This document shows positions 21,753 through 33,120 of a stretch of DNA of 64,000 nucleotides, piece by piece. Made by a program: the position numbers and the translations under genes. Each line of letters opens with the position of its first letter. Within the stretch, counting starts at the first letter, position 1. Source of the stretch: Cryptomeria japonica. Lineage: Eukaryota; Streptophyta; Pinopsida; Cupressales; Cupressaceae. The stretch lies in contig NC_081409.1 in the NCBI RefSeq assembly GCF_030272615.1, forward strand, positions 243,657,924 through 243,721,923, in the 5' to 3' direction. The notes below the pieces were generated by a model, which did no database searches, had not been told where the DNA came from, and saw nothing but the letters and a program-made list of their open reading frames with translations.

Positions 21753-24700
21753 TCAATCAAGAAGACCAACAGAAACTAATGAAAAAATTAGCTTCTTCTG
21801 TGGAACTACCTTTGTGAACATATCGGCAGGATTCTCACTTGTGTGAATCTTCCCAAGCCGTAACTGACCCTCCTCCAAAACAGTCCGGATGAAGTGGTAC
21901 CTGAGATGAATGTGCTTTGTCCTTGAATGAAAAGTAGAGTTCTTTGCAAGATGAATGGCACTCTGGCTATCAGTATACAATGGGCTATCCTCCTGTGTCT
22001 GACCCAATTCCTCCATAAAACATTGTAACCAAATCATCTCCTTGTTGGCTTCTGTAGCAGCAACATACTCAGCTTCAGTGGTTGAAAGTGCAACAACCTT
22101 TTGCAGCCTAGAAACCCAACTGACTGCAATTCCCCCTATAGTAAAAACATACCCTGTAGTACTCCTCCGTGAATCAATATCACCTGCCAGATCAGAGTCA
22201 ACAAATCCACTTAGAGCAGCATTAGATCCTTTGAAACATAATGCCTTCGTAGTAGTTCCTTTCAAATACCGAAGAATCCATTTCACAACATTCCAATGTT
22301 CCATACTCGGATTACTCATAAACCTGCTCACAACTCCCACTGCATGTGCAATATCTGGCCTTGTGCATACCATTGCATACATCAGACTGCCAACAGCTGA
22401 TGAATACGGGATGTTAGACATTTTATTAACCTCTTCCTGTGCCTTTGGGCACATCTCCTTAGACAATTTGAAATGACTAGCCAAAGGTGTACTAACTGCT
22501 TTTGCATCCTGCATGTTAAATCTTTTCAACACCTTCTTTATATACTCACTTTGGGACAAATTCAAGGTTCTATTTTTCCTGTCCCATGTAATCCTCATAC
22601 CGAGAATTTGCTTAGCTGCACCCAAATCCTTCATAGCAAATTACCTGGCTAATTTCTATTTAAGATCATTTATATGTTGCATGTTAGACCCAGCAACAAG
22701 CATGTCATCAACATAAAGGAACAGGATAATATAACTGCCATTATCAAATCTCTTAAAATATACACAATGATTAGAATGACATCTATGATAGCCGTGTTCA
22801 GCCATGAAACTATCAAATTTTAAATACCATTGTTGGGGTGCTTGCTTTAGGCCATACAGACTTTTCTTCAACCTGCACACCAAGTTCTCCTTACCTTTGA
22901 CCCCATATCCCTGTGGTTGCAACATGTAAATTTCCTCCTCCAAATCTCCATGGAGAAAAGCTGTTTTGACATCTAATTGTTCAAGATGTAAATCATCTGC
23001 AGCCACAAGACTAAGTACAGTTCTAATTGAAGTCATTTTTACAACTGGAGAAAATATTTCATCATAATCTATACCCTTTTTCTGTGCAAAACCTTTTACC
23101 ACAAGTCTAGCCTTATATCTTTTCTGACCTCCTTCCTACTCCTTTAGCCGATAGACCCATTTGTTAGGCAAGGCTCTTTTTTCTGCAGGTAAAGGGACTA
23201 AGTCCCAAGTCTTATTTTTCATCAAGGAGTCCATCTCCTCTTTCATGCCTAGCTCCCACTGTTGTTTGGCATCTACCTGCATTGCTTCTTCATATTCTTC
23301 TAGTTCACCAGAATCCGTTAATAAAATAGAATACAAAGAAGGAGAAAATCTTTCAGGGGGTCTATTTGTCCTCGTAGAACGTCTAACACTTGCAGGAGTT
23401 TGTGGGACAATCTGTTGTTGTTGAGCATCAGGTACCTGTGGCATTTCATTTTCAGGAATCTCATCCAACCCCACATATTCTTGTTTGTCCTGTTCATGCT
23501 TCTTTTCCTATATTTGTTCTTTATACATAACCTTCTAATTGAATATAACATCTCTACTTCTAATTATTTTCTTATTTTCAAAATCCCATAACCGATAGCC
23601 ATATTCATCTATCCCATATCCAATGAAGGTACATTTCTGAGATTTAGCATCAAGCTTGGTTCTGTTTTCTTTATCAACATGGACAAAAGCTTCGCAACCA
23701 AAAGTTTTTAGAAAAGAATAATTTACCTTTTTACCAATCCATGCCTCCTCTGGAATACCACCATCCAAAGGGGTTGAAGGTCTTCTATTTATCAAATAGA
23801 CAACAGTATGTATAGCATCTGCCCAAAAATGTAAGGGCAATCCAACATGCAATCTCATGCTCCTCGCACGTTCTATGATGGTCCTATTCATTCTCTCTGA
23901 CACACCATTTTCCTGTGGAGTTCCCGGAACTGTCTTCTGCTTTCAAATCCCATTTAAGGAATAGTAATCTTCAAATGCTTTGCTGCAATACTCACCTCCA
24001 TTATCCAATCTGAGACACTTCAATTTTTTTCCTATCTCATTCTCAACCAAAGCTTTCCATTTCTTAAAAGTTTCAAAAACATCTGATTTTTGTTTTAGGA
24101 AATATACCCATGTTTTTCTAGTTGAGTCATCAATAAAAATAACATAATAACAAGAGCCACCAAGAGATGATACCTGAGCCGGTCCCCATACATCTGAATG
24201 TACAAGCTCTAACTTCTCACTCTTCTTCTCTTTCCCAACCTTGAGAAATCTGACTCTTTTCTGTTTACCATAGACACAATTTTCACAAAACTCTAAATCA
24301 ATCTTCTTTAGTCCTGGCAATAGATTTTTGGAGTGAAGGATTTTCATCCCTTTCTCACTCATGTGCCCAAGCCTATGGTGCCACATTATCAAATCTGTTC
24401 TTGCAACATTTATTGTTGTTGTCCCTGCAGTAACTTTATCTGTAGCAGCTAAGGTAGAGTAAGTGTTACCAGTACACAGATATAATGTGCCTATCTTCGC
24501 ACCTTTAGCTACTACTAATGATCCTTTAGTGACCTTCCACATATTGTCTGAGAAGGTAACTATGCAACCTTCACTACCTAGTTGCCTTGCAGAAATTAAA
24601 TTTCTTCTTAAATTAGGAACATGTCTTAACTCCTACAGAAACCAGTCATTACCATTCTGCAACTTGATCTTTATCTTTCCTTTTCCAACAATTTGACAGG

Positions 24701-25679
24701 GCTCATCATCACCCAAATATACCTATCCAAAATCACCTTGAACATAATCTAGAAAATATTTTCTATGGGGTGTAGCATGAAATGAAGCCCTAGAATCTAT
24801 TACCCAGGAATCATTAACATTATCCAAACATAAGATTAAAGCATCTTGTAAAGTATTACTTGCAATATTAGTTTCCTTACTGTCATTTTCATTTTTGTCT
24901 CCTTCTTTGTTTTTCCGAGACCAACAATCTTTCTTTAGATGACCAGGCTTTCCGCAGTACCAACAATCTTTCTTTCCTCTAGATTGAGAGCGTCCTTTCT
25001 TTGACTTCCCTCGTGACTTCTTATTCCCAGGGCCTTTTCCTCTTTCTTTTGATCTTCCTCTATTCTCCACATTCAAAACACTACCCGATGATGTTGAAGT
25101 CTCACCTGTGCTTTTCCTTCGCATTTCCTCGCTTAGGATAACACCAACAATATCATCAAATACCAAAGTATTTTTACCAGAGACAGAGTTACTTACAGCC
25201 ATAACCAAGTTATTCCAGCTTTCTGGCAAAGAACATAAAATCAAGAGAGACCTAACCTCTTCTGCAAAGGTAATTTTTACTGAAGACAATTGACTGGTAA
25301 TTGTATTAAATTCATTTAAGTGCTCCGCTACAGATCCTCCCTCACTCATTTTCAAATTAAACAAACGCTTCATAAGAAATACCTTATTCAAAGCCGAGGG
25401 TTTCTCATACAACTTAACCAATGTTGCCATCAAATCTACAGTTGTTTTTGCTTCTGTTATATTGAATGCTACAGATGACGCAAGACACAATCAAATGGAT
25501 CCCAGTGCCTTTCTATCTAAAATGTCCCACTCTTCATCTGATATTGTGGTCGGTTTCTTTGCCTTTCCTTCCAATGGCCGCGACAAATCCTTTTGATACA
25601 GGTAATGTTCCATCTGCATTTTCCATAACTGATAATTCTAGCCGTTAAACTTTTCGACCTTGAATTTGGAATCCTCCAT
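21753..25679 (-). pseudogene. Copia-1 gag-pol polyprotein (nonsense-interrupted)
   Basis: One frame of about 1308 codons from ATG 25679 to the natural stop at 21753, with no frameshift but many premature stops. Gag: 25679 to about 24880, with a CX2CX4HX4C knuckle (CWYCGKPGHLKKDC). Protease: DSWVIDSRASFHAT near 24800, where the usual DSG reads DSR. Integrase: WHHRLGH finger and CVYGKQ near 24300-24390, HSDVWGP and RLDNGGEYCS for catalytic Asp, GTPQENGVSERMNRT region near 23900. RT: TAFLHGDLEEEIYM, YGLKQAPQQW and YVDDML (23100-22700). RNase H: TDSQSAIHLAKN near 22000. Stops include two in Gag (near 25648 and 25495), 24723, 23943, 23535, 23136 and 22656. It cannot make a full polyprotein. Confidence 0.92.
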
Positions 25680-25724
25680 TGCTCCCACTCAAATCTGAAA
25701 GTCCTGCCAATTTACAGAAAACTT

Positions 25725-25737
25725 GGCTCTGATACCA
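25725..25737 (-). other. Copia-1 primer binding site
   Basis: TGGTATCAGAGCC on the minus strand, two bases inside the 5' LTR; complementary to the 3' end of initiator tRNA-Met as in most plant copia elements. Confidence 0.85.
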
Positions 25738-25739
25738 AT

Positions 25740-26154
25740 TGTTAGGGTTTCAATCAAATCCGAAGCAAATAAGAACTAACAATTATATGCAAATTTAAAT
25801 ACAAAAGATAAAGAAATAAAACAGGACACAGATAACACAGAGATTTAACGTGGTTCATCCAGAATGGGTTACGTCCACCATACACAGTCGTCCAATCTTT
25901 CTTATTATCCAGCAAAAATAGTACATCAACCTTACAATGCCTTAAGCATCCCAGCCGCTTATAACGTGTTTTTAGGGCAACAAACAAAGTCGGCCTTTTT
26001 AGGGTTGTATTACAATGTCGGTTTTCATCAACGAAAAACGGCAAAAAAAATTTCTCGGGGGCTGTCGCCCCCAAACCCCTACCCAGCCCCAGACCCCGGC
26101 AAGGATACGTGCTGAGTGTACAGTACTTTGCTGATCAATCGCCACATTTCAACA
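25740..26154 (-). repeat. Copia-1 5' LTR (415 bp)
   Basis: Right LTR on the map, reading TGTTGAAATG...CCCTAACA on the minus strand. Single copy of the block that is duplicated in the other LTR. Followed on the right by the TGTAT duplication (26155-26159). Confidence 0.92.
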
Positions 26155-26159
26155 TGTAT

Positions 26160-26534
26160 GTTGTTGTTGCACCTAAGGATAATGATGAGCAAACTAAGTA
26201 TTGGCTAGCTAGATGTGTAGAACTTAAGAAAAAGCTGATATGTCATCAAGTAGATGATGATGGTTTTTAGTATCCAGTTGGGTCCATTGTGGTAGTTGGC
26301 ACATGGCTATGCAAATACCTAACAAGAAGGAATGGCTTACCAGCTTATGAAGGCTACCAATCAGAAAAGAAGATTATACACTATTCTCATTTGGTGGTGG
26401 AAACAAACATCAAATTAGAAAGATACAAAGGGAGACTTGCTAATAAGGTATAATGGACACTTTCAATGGAAGAGCATGAGGCGATCATAAATGCATTGCA
26501 GAAGAGAGAGGATGCAGATGGTACATTAGGTTGA
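26160..26534 (+). pseudogene. Decayed DDE-like gene, segment 3 (C-terminal part)
   Basis: Resumes the exon opened at 21035 after removal of Copia-1 (VYVVVAPKDNDEQTKYWLAR). It reads through about 26455 with stop codons at 26266 and near 26450, then ends near 26532 at TGA (DADGTLG*). It contains WLARCVELKKKL, GSIVVVGTWLCKYL and YSHLVVETNIKL. This looks like a C-terminal module seen after the catalytic part in the same protein type. Composition and decay match segments 1 and 2. Confidence 0.6.
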
Positions 26535-26648
26535 ATCAAATTTATGCATGTAAGTTTGTGTTAATTGTGTGAAATTTTTATATGTAAATTTCTATATGTA
26601 TATATGTCTTCTTTATTCTTATATGTAGCTAATTAATTTGGTGTTCAG

Positions 26649-26825
26649 GTGTCAAGTACAACTTTATGTAACATGGATGACACTGAACTTGTGCATTTTA
26701 CAACTTTTGGCTAATCAAAGTTGTAATACTAGGTGAGTGCAATTCTTTTATTGTTGTTATATGGTAATACAAGATGAGGTCCTAGAATTCAATTTAATTA
26801 TGATAAATTTTTGTCTTTGTCCCTT
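26649..26825 (+). other. Possible 3' exon of the decayed gene, left of the solo LTR
   Basis: After 26534 there is no coding frame. A TTGGTGTTCAG acceptor-like site at 26638-26648 precedes a short block (GTGTCAAGTACAAC...ATGGATGACA) that ends at an ACTAGGTGAGTG donor-like site near 26730. A similar block recurs at 29312-29362. The exon interpretation is weak. Confidence 0.3.
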
Positions 26826-27822
26826 TGTAATGCCCCGCCAGAAACCCTATGATTTTTCATTTAACTATCCCAAACAACTAATGATACCTTTCCATAACCA
26901 TAATATAAGCAAGATCATAATCATAACTTATAACAAAAACTTCCATAAATAATAAGCCAAAACTAAAGAAATTTCTGACCTCTTGTAATCTTGACCGATT
27001 TCCAAGACCTCGACGCTCTTCCGCCAAATAGTAACGCGCCTTTCTTGCAAACCTATCTCTAATATACTCCCAACTCTATCTCAAAACTAACTCTCTTTGA
27101 TACTTCAAAATTATCCTCTCTATCTCTCTATCATATTCTATTTTTCTCCTCTATTCTATTCTTTCCTCTATTCCACTCTTTCCTCTATTCTATTCTTTCC
27201 TCTCAAGTCTACCATCCTTCCTTGGATGCGAATGAATCTCCCTTTCTTCCTTCCTCCCATCATCCTTCCTTGATGTGAATGAATCTCCCTTTCTTCCTTC
27301 CTCCTACCTCTATTTATCCTAAAATTCCCTATGACTTCTCCCCACTCATAGGCTTGATGATGGTGATTGATGAGGAGTCCTCTATGAATTACGTTGACTT
27401 TCAACTTGACTTTATCTCAAATCTTTAATTATTCTAATAGTTTATCCTATCCTTAAGTCTACATGTCTAACATGTTATTGCAGTTTGGAGTGCATGTGTC
27501 AATTACGCATCTCTCCCTATCATTGATTTTCCTATTTTCATGGCACACGTGCCCTCTCATTCATTTCCTTCTGATGTTATCAACCAAAATTTGTGGACTA
27601 TGTAACAGTCGACGTCTTCCTTTGTGGACTGAGGAAGTTGTCATGGGCGAGTATTAAGCTCACGCTGCCAGGACTACTCATGATCTCCTCGTTATCTATT
27701 AACCTATCCTTAACTAGTGATACATGCATTTAGCACGTGGGCTATGCCTTGGAAGAAGCGGTCCATGTTCATCGTGGAGCAGGTTCCATCGCGAAGGAGG
27801 AGTGGGCAGGTTTAGTATAATG

Positions 27823-27916
27823 AAAAGCAAGAGGGGTGGTCGGTGGTAATACCGACCCCTCCTTTTAAATAAGGGGGTGGTCGATATTACCATCAGCCAC
27901 CCTCTTATTTGCTTTA
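27823..27916. repeat. Large imperfect palindrome in the solo LTR
   Basis: Arms of about 45 bases (27823-27867 and 27870-27916) are inverted copies at roughly 80 percent identity by eye, centred on CTTTTAAATAAG. The left arm holds GAGGGGTGGTCGGTGG, and its inverse CCATCAGCCACCCTCTT lies in the right arm. A further 7-bp stem (GGTCGGT/ACCGACC) nests in the left arm. Confidence 0.75.
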
Positions 27917-28186
27917 TTTACCCTTCTTTCAACCCGCAATTTATTTTTAATTTGTTTTATTTTAATTTCCATTTTTTTTATTATTATATTTTTAATATTT
28001 AATTAATGACTTTCATTAATATAAATATTTAAACATTAATCCTTATTTAGCAAATTATTATTGTAAATATATATTTTGGTTTCCAATATTTATAATTAAT
28101 GACTTTTCATATATATATTCAAATAATTGAATTATATATATTACACGTTCGATTTATTAAATCTAATGTAAAAAGTATATTAAATA

Positions 28187-28188
<2 letters not shown>

Positions 28189-28257
<69 letters not shown>
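28189..28257. repeat. (TA)n microsatellite
   Basis: About 34 uninterrupted TA units inside the solo LTR. Confidence 0.95.
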
Positions 28258-28260
<3 letters not shown>

Positions 28261-29253
28261 CTAATTTATATACATGGATATTCGAAAACATAATAGGTCG
28301 AATTGACGATATTATCTAATGGTAGTTCAATCACTTAAGCTTTATTTCAAATAACTACATATAATTGACAGTCGCCCTCGTGTATATATATATTCAAACG
28401 ATCAAGTCGCAACTATCAAACTAACATGCATATGAAATTCATATATTTGTAAACACAACAATCATTAATGAAATCACATCTACTTATACCAAGATATTAA
28501 CTCATCCTTTGTAAACAACGTTAAGTCGCTAGATCACTTAAATTTTTTTTTTCTTCCAAATATCAAACTACTTGTCACTCATATAGACGAAATAAACGTA
28601 ACAATTATCAATAACATGCAATAATTAAAATCACTTAAACACACAAACTAAGCAAACATCAAGCGATTTCTCATGAAAGGTCAATCAACAAAATACGAAG
28701 GTCAACGACTAACAAGACGACTAACTAATGACACTCACCCGAGTGTAACTGAACAAAATAGGGTCAACTACTATCTCCTCCACTTCCATCGAAAAATATA
28801 AGGCACGCTCAGACCTGTGAAGCCAAGTGGAGACGATACCTCGTACCTACCCGGTACTTGTACTTGCAATATCTTGCATCACCGAACCACACATGCGTAT
28901 ATACAATATAGAAAACACGACATGCACACCGATGAAGGAGAATCACGACGTTCCCTATCTCACCAAAATGAGTGAAGGAAAATCGTCCCCTTACATCCAA
29001 TACACTTGCAGACACATAACATATAATTTCACATTGCATAGATAAAGTAAAGTGTCAGTATATAGCAATAATTCATTAAGTGCCATAAACCACAAGTACT
29101 GAAATACTGAAAATAAGTTAAGCATCTCAAATCCAGATAAAGCATGAAATAATGTCATATAAGCCTGAATAACAAATCATGGTAATGTATCCACTGAAAA
29201 TAATCAATAATAAAATATGAGTCTAATGAGTTCAAACGAGTAGGGGTACTACA

Positions 29254-29839
29254 CCCTTTAACATATATATTGTTGTTATATACATAGGTAAAATGAAATT
29301 TTGGAATTGAGATGTCAAGTACAACTTGACAACATGGATGACATAGCTACAACTTGGTGAGTACATTAGACTGAATAAAATACATTTTAACTTTTTGTAG
29401 CGTAAATTGAACTTTACTTTTAAATATATATTTTTAATGACATTTGAACATTCTTTTTTTTTGCAGGACCCCTAGAAGAATATACATGCACATGAATTGT
29501 TTATGTGCAACAACGCACAAGTGCATTGATATAATTTTGGTTTCATAACCAACACTGTATTCGTCTACTTTTGTTAAATAAATAAACTATGTACATTGGC
29601 CCTATGTTCACTAATTGATGATGATAGTTATTTTTTCATGTCAATTGATGTTTCATTCAATATAAATAAGTTGATGTTTGCTTATATATGTGTGTGTATA
29701 TGTCCTACTCTAATCTAGTTCTCATAAATAGGATTGTAAAAGAGTTAGGAGGAGACACACTAATGCAAGGACACAAAAAGGAGTGTTAAATTCTAAGGGG
29801 TTGCAAATTAAGACACTACACAAAAATAAAAAATAAAAA
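29254..29839 (+). other. Resumed host sequence with possible terminal exon and poly(A) signal
   Basis: After the CCCTT duplication the old host locus resumes. A GATGTCAAGTACAACTTG block (from 29312) repeats the block at 26649. A TTTTTTGCAG acceptor-like site at 29456-29465 precedes about 110 bases, and AATAAATAAAC at 29578-29588 could be a poly(A) signal of the decayed gene. From 29600 to 29839 I see nothing. Confidence 0.3.
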
Positions 29840-31148
29840 AGTAGACACTTCTTCTTAAAGTTATCATTGGTCCTTTTATGGTTTGACAACCTCTTAAACT
29901 AATTTTGAAATATACTAATTACTAATGCTCAAAAGGATGAGACAAATTGGGTGAATTAAGAAACAAGTGTGCACATTATATGAAATTATATCCATGATTA
30001 GATATTAGATTTGTGTTCACAAAAAAACATCCTAGACTTTCAAATATGACCCTTCACAAAATCACAAAATTGACAGATTATTTTGATTATCAAGTAAAGT
30101 ACAAACTAAACTTACTAATTTCAATCCCAAAACAGATTAAATTCAACAACAAATCAAAATATAAAATCAAATATACATAATATATTACACTTAAATTACT
30201 TATCTTAATATTACTTAATTATTTCACAAATATTACTATTCATCTAAATTAAAATTAAAAATATTTATTTTCCTTTACATTTAAATTAAAAATATTTATT
30301 TTCCTTTACATTTTAGAAAACAACACATCCATTAAATGCAATCAAAACTAAATTCTTGAATACAAGCTTAAAACCATAATCCAGTCAATAAATAAATTTA
30401 AAAAATTTAAAAAAAAACACAAAATGAACTTTCTGGAATAAATGAATTTTGATAACTTTGGCTTGTCATCGCATTACAAAGGTTAGGTTGGTGGAGCCTA
30501 AGGAACAAAGAATTCAACGGAAGTAGACTACCAAGCAACCTATTTGTTCTTCAAAGCATCTCCCACGCCTACTTTGCTACCTTTCATTTGCACCATACTT
30601 TAAGCACATATCCAAATGCCACTATATAGAGATGCCAAACTTTCTATCATTTCCATTGAAAAAGCTAGATCAACTTTTACCTCTTTCCCCAACAACAACA
30701 AAAATGAAGCTTAGTGGAATGAGCTACTCTCAATACACTAAATCAAATTGAATCAAGAGAAACAAAAGGTTGGTGAATTCTAAAATGATATTTTTATAGA
30801 AATTTTCATATCATTTTGTTATTTAAAATGGAAGCATAAGTTTAAGATTGAAATTATTTTGGCTAAGAGTCAAGGACTGAGGGGCATCCATTCTGTCAAA
30901 GTCATCTTAAACATGATCTTCATCTCATTTCTTTTGGTATCAAAGCATTAGACTCAATAAGACTTGATTCTTAGTGAGCTCATTTAAAACCATTCAACTT
31001 CACTAACAGATCAAGAGTCAACTGATATATATATATATATATATATACATCTCATTTCTTTTGGTATCAAAGCATTAGACTCAATAAGACTTGATTCTTA
31101 GTGAGCTCATTTAAAACCATTCAACTTCACTAACAGATCAAGAGTCAA

Positions 31149-31242
<94 letters not shown>

Positions 31243-31339
31243 TCATTTCTTTTGGTATCAAAGCATTAGACTCAATAAGACTTGATTCTTAGTGAGCTCA
31301 TTTAAAACCATTCAACTTCACTAACAGATCAAGAGTCAA

Positions 31340-31373
<34 letters not shown>

Positions 31374-31497
31374 AAAGTCATCTTAAACATGATCTTCATC
31401 TCATTTCTTTTGCTATCAAAGCATTAGACTCAATAAGACTTGATTCTTAGTGAGCTCATTTAAAACCATTCAACTTCACTAACAGATCAAGAGTCAA

Positions 31498-31539
<42 letters not shown>

Positions 31540-31663
31540 AAAGTCATCTTAAACATGATCTTCATCTCATTTCTTTTGGTATCAAAGCATTAGACTCGAT
31601 AAGACTTGATTCTTAGTGAGCTCATTTAAAACCATTCAACTTCACTAACAGATCAAGAGTCAA

Positions 31664-31706
<43 letters not shown>

Positions 31707-33120
31707 TATTTTAAATAATTGATAGTCGAATTTTATAACATGATTGATATTGTGAAATATCAAAAAGAAGATTAGAAGTGCATACTTTGAAATTTACATT
31801 TTAGTTTTAATGATTCATTAATGTATAGATTTTCTAATTAAACTCTGGAATCATATATTGATTTAAAAGTTGATATAATTGAAACTTAACAGAATGAGAG
31901 TTTGAAAAAAAATTGTAGCAATGATCTTATTAGTGGTATAACTATGTCTTAAGAAAAATCTGACTCATAATACATGTTAACACTTGTTCACTTATTAACA
32001 TGAGGGTGGTTCTAAGGAGAAATGTGTGGCTTGTTATTTAAGGGTTGGAATTTAAAATTTCCTTACATCTTAGTCAAGCCCCAAGGTTGAATTAATAATA
32101 TTTAAGTAAAAGTGATTACCAAATTGGATGTTGATGTTGATGTAGACAAAGAGGGTGATGTGAACCTATAAAATATCATACACGTGAATGTGTTGTTTAT
32201 TTTTTGAACAATACTTTTTGATGATTTAAATATAAACCCTAGACACCCAATTAAAACTTTTCTAGTGTACATGTTGATGAGTTAAACTATATTCTTGTTA
32301 ATTGTAAAATAAGATAACTTAATTTTTATAAAAATATATATATAATTATGATAACAAATTTAGACAAGAAATAAAATTATCTAAAATAAAAAACAGTTCT
32401 AAAAATTATAACAAGAACAATAAAATATTAAACTGAAATGTTAAGTAAACTAAACTGAATATCTTAAAAAATATTTCAATATTTTAAAAATTGAATAAAA
32501 ACTACACAATTAAATCACATACATCATCATCTAACAAAATAACCACTTATAATAATCTTAAATAATTTCAATATTTTAAATACAATCTCTAATATAAAAA
32601 ACAATTAAAACACAAACAATACATATACTCACCAACCTCAATGCACACCAACTTTTGCCAATAAAATGAAACATTATTGCAATTATTTTATAAAGATTTT
32701 ATAAAAGGTGATCCCATATAATTAAGAGAAACTCACTTTATTGGATATCATATTTACATCCTTGACCTAGTTATCACATTTTGCATCTTGAAATTAATCA
32801 CAGTTACATTTTTATAATATTTTTAAAATGCTAATATTTTTATCTTGTGATTATATTCTTTTAATATTATAATTTTTATATTTAAAATAATTTTTAAGTT
32901 TAAATATATTTAATAATGAATATATACTTTTTATATTTTATTTAATTATTTAATAAATTTATAAATAATTATATATATAAAGCTTAATCATAATTAGACT
33001 TAAAATTATGTTTACCATAAATAAACTAATGTTCCTTGTATCTACTCTTCAAATCACATATTTAGACTTCTAAAACCATAAGATTCCGTGGAAGCTCATC
33101 ATCACCCACCTTAAAAGAAA
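29840..33120. repeat. Segmental duplication, copy A
   Basis: AT-rich non-coding block homologous, in the same orientation and order, to 40848-44815 next to MDH. Matching landmarks: 29855-30140 with 40860-41160; 30165-30500 with 42195-42500; 30480-30720 with 42545-42970; 30780-31020 with 43065-43345; 31700-32180 with 43350-43815; 32350-32700 with 43930-44200; 33060-33115 with 44750-44810. It ends sharply at the truncated Copia-2. Contains a tandem 34-base duplication near 30250-30315 and the expansion at 30894-31696. No gene seen. Confidence 0.8.
30894..31696. repeat. Five-copy tandem unit with (TA)n tails
   Basis: Units start near 30894, 31047, 31239, 31371 and 31537. Each has a nearly identical ~100-base core (TTTTGGTATCAAAGCATTAG...ACAGATCAAGAGTCAACTGA) followed by a (TA)n run of variable length (about 12 to 43 repeats). 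Units 1, 4 and 5 also carry a ~26-base 5' extension that units 2 and 3 lack. The homologous site in copy B (43210-43345) has one unit and almost no TA run. Confidence 0.92.

Larger units (their letters stand above)
21046..26154 (-). mobile_element. Copia-1: complete minus-strand Ty1/copia element
   Basis: 5109-base element with gene order gag-PR-INT-RT-RNase H on the minus strand, which defines Ty1/copia. Its LTRs (21046-21655 and 25740-26154) differ in length. PBS and PPT are at the expected ends, and a TGTAT target duplication flanks it. It splits segments 2 and 3 of the decayed host gene. By RT and Gag style it resembles Tork-type elements (inference). Confidence 0.93.
26826..29253. mobile_element. 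Solo LTR, 2.4 kb, TSD CCCTT
   Basis: Starts TGTAATGCCCCG and ends GGGGTACTACA; CCCTT occurs exactly at 26821-26825 and 29254-29258. No PBS, PPT or pol sequence is present, so I call it a solo LTR left by LTR-LTR recombination. It contains pyrimidine-rich DNA (27060-27310), a 95-base palindrome (27823-27916), a long (TA)n tract (28189-28257) and otherwise AT-rich sequence with no gene. Confidence 0.82.

Noticed and set aside
28099-28293. 64-codon ORF with a long Ile-Tyr run
   Set aside because: It is the (TA)n microsatellite read as protein, with no domain or context.
30921-31670. TTGGTATCAAAGC in each expanded unit as a series of primer binding sites
   Set aside because: It differs from TGGTATCAGAGC and has no LTR end before it. 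A remote origin from an LTR element is possible but unsupported.
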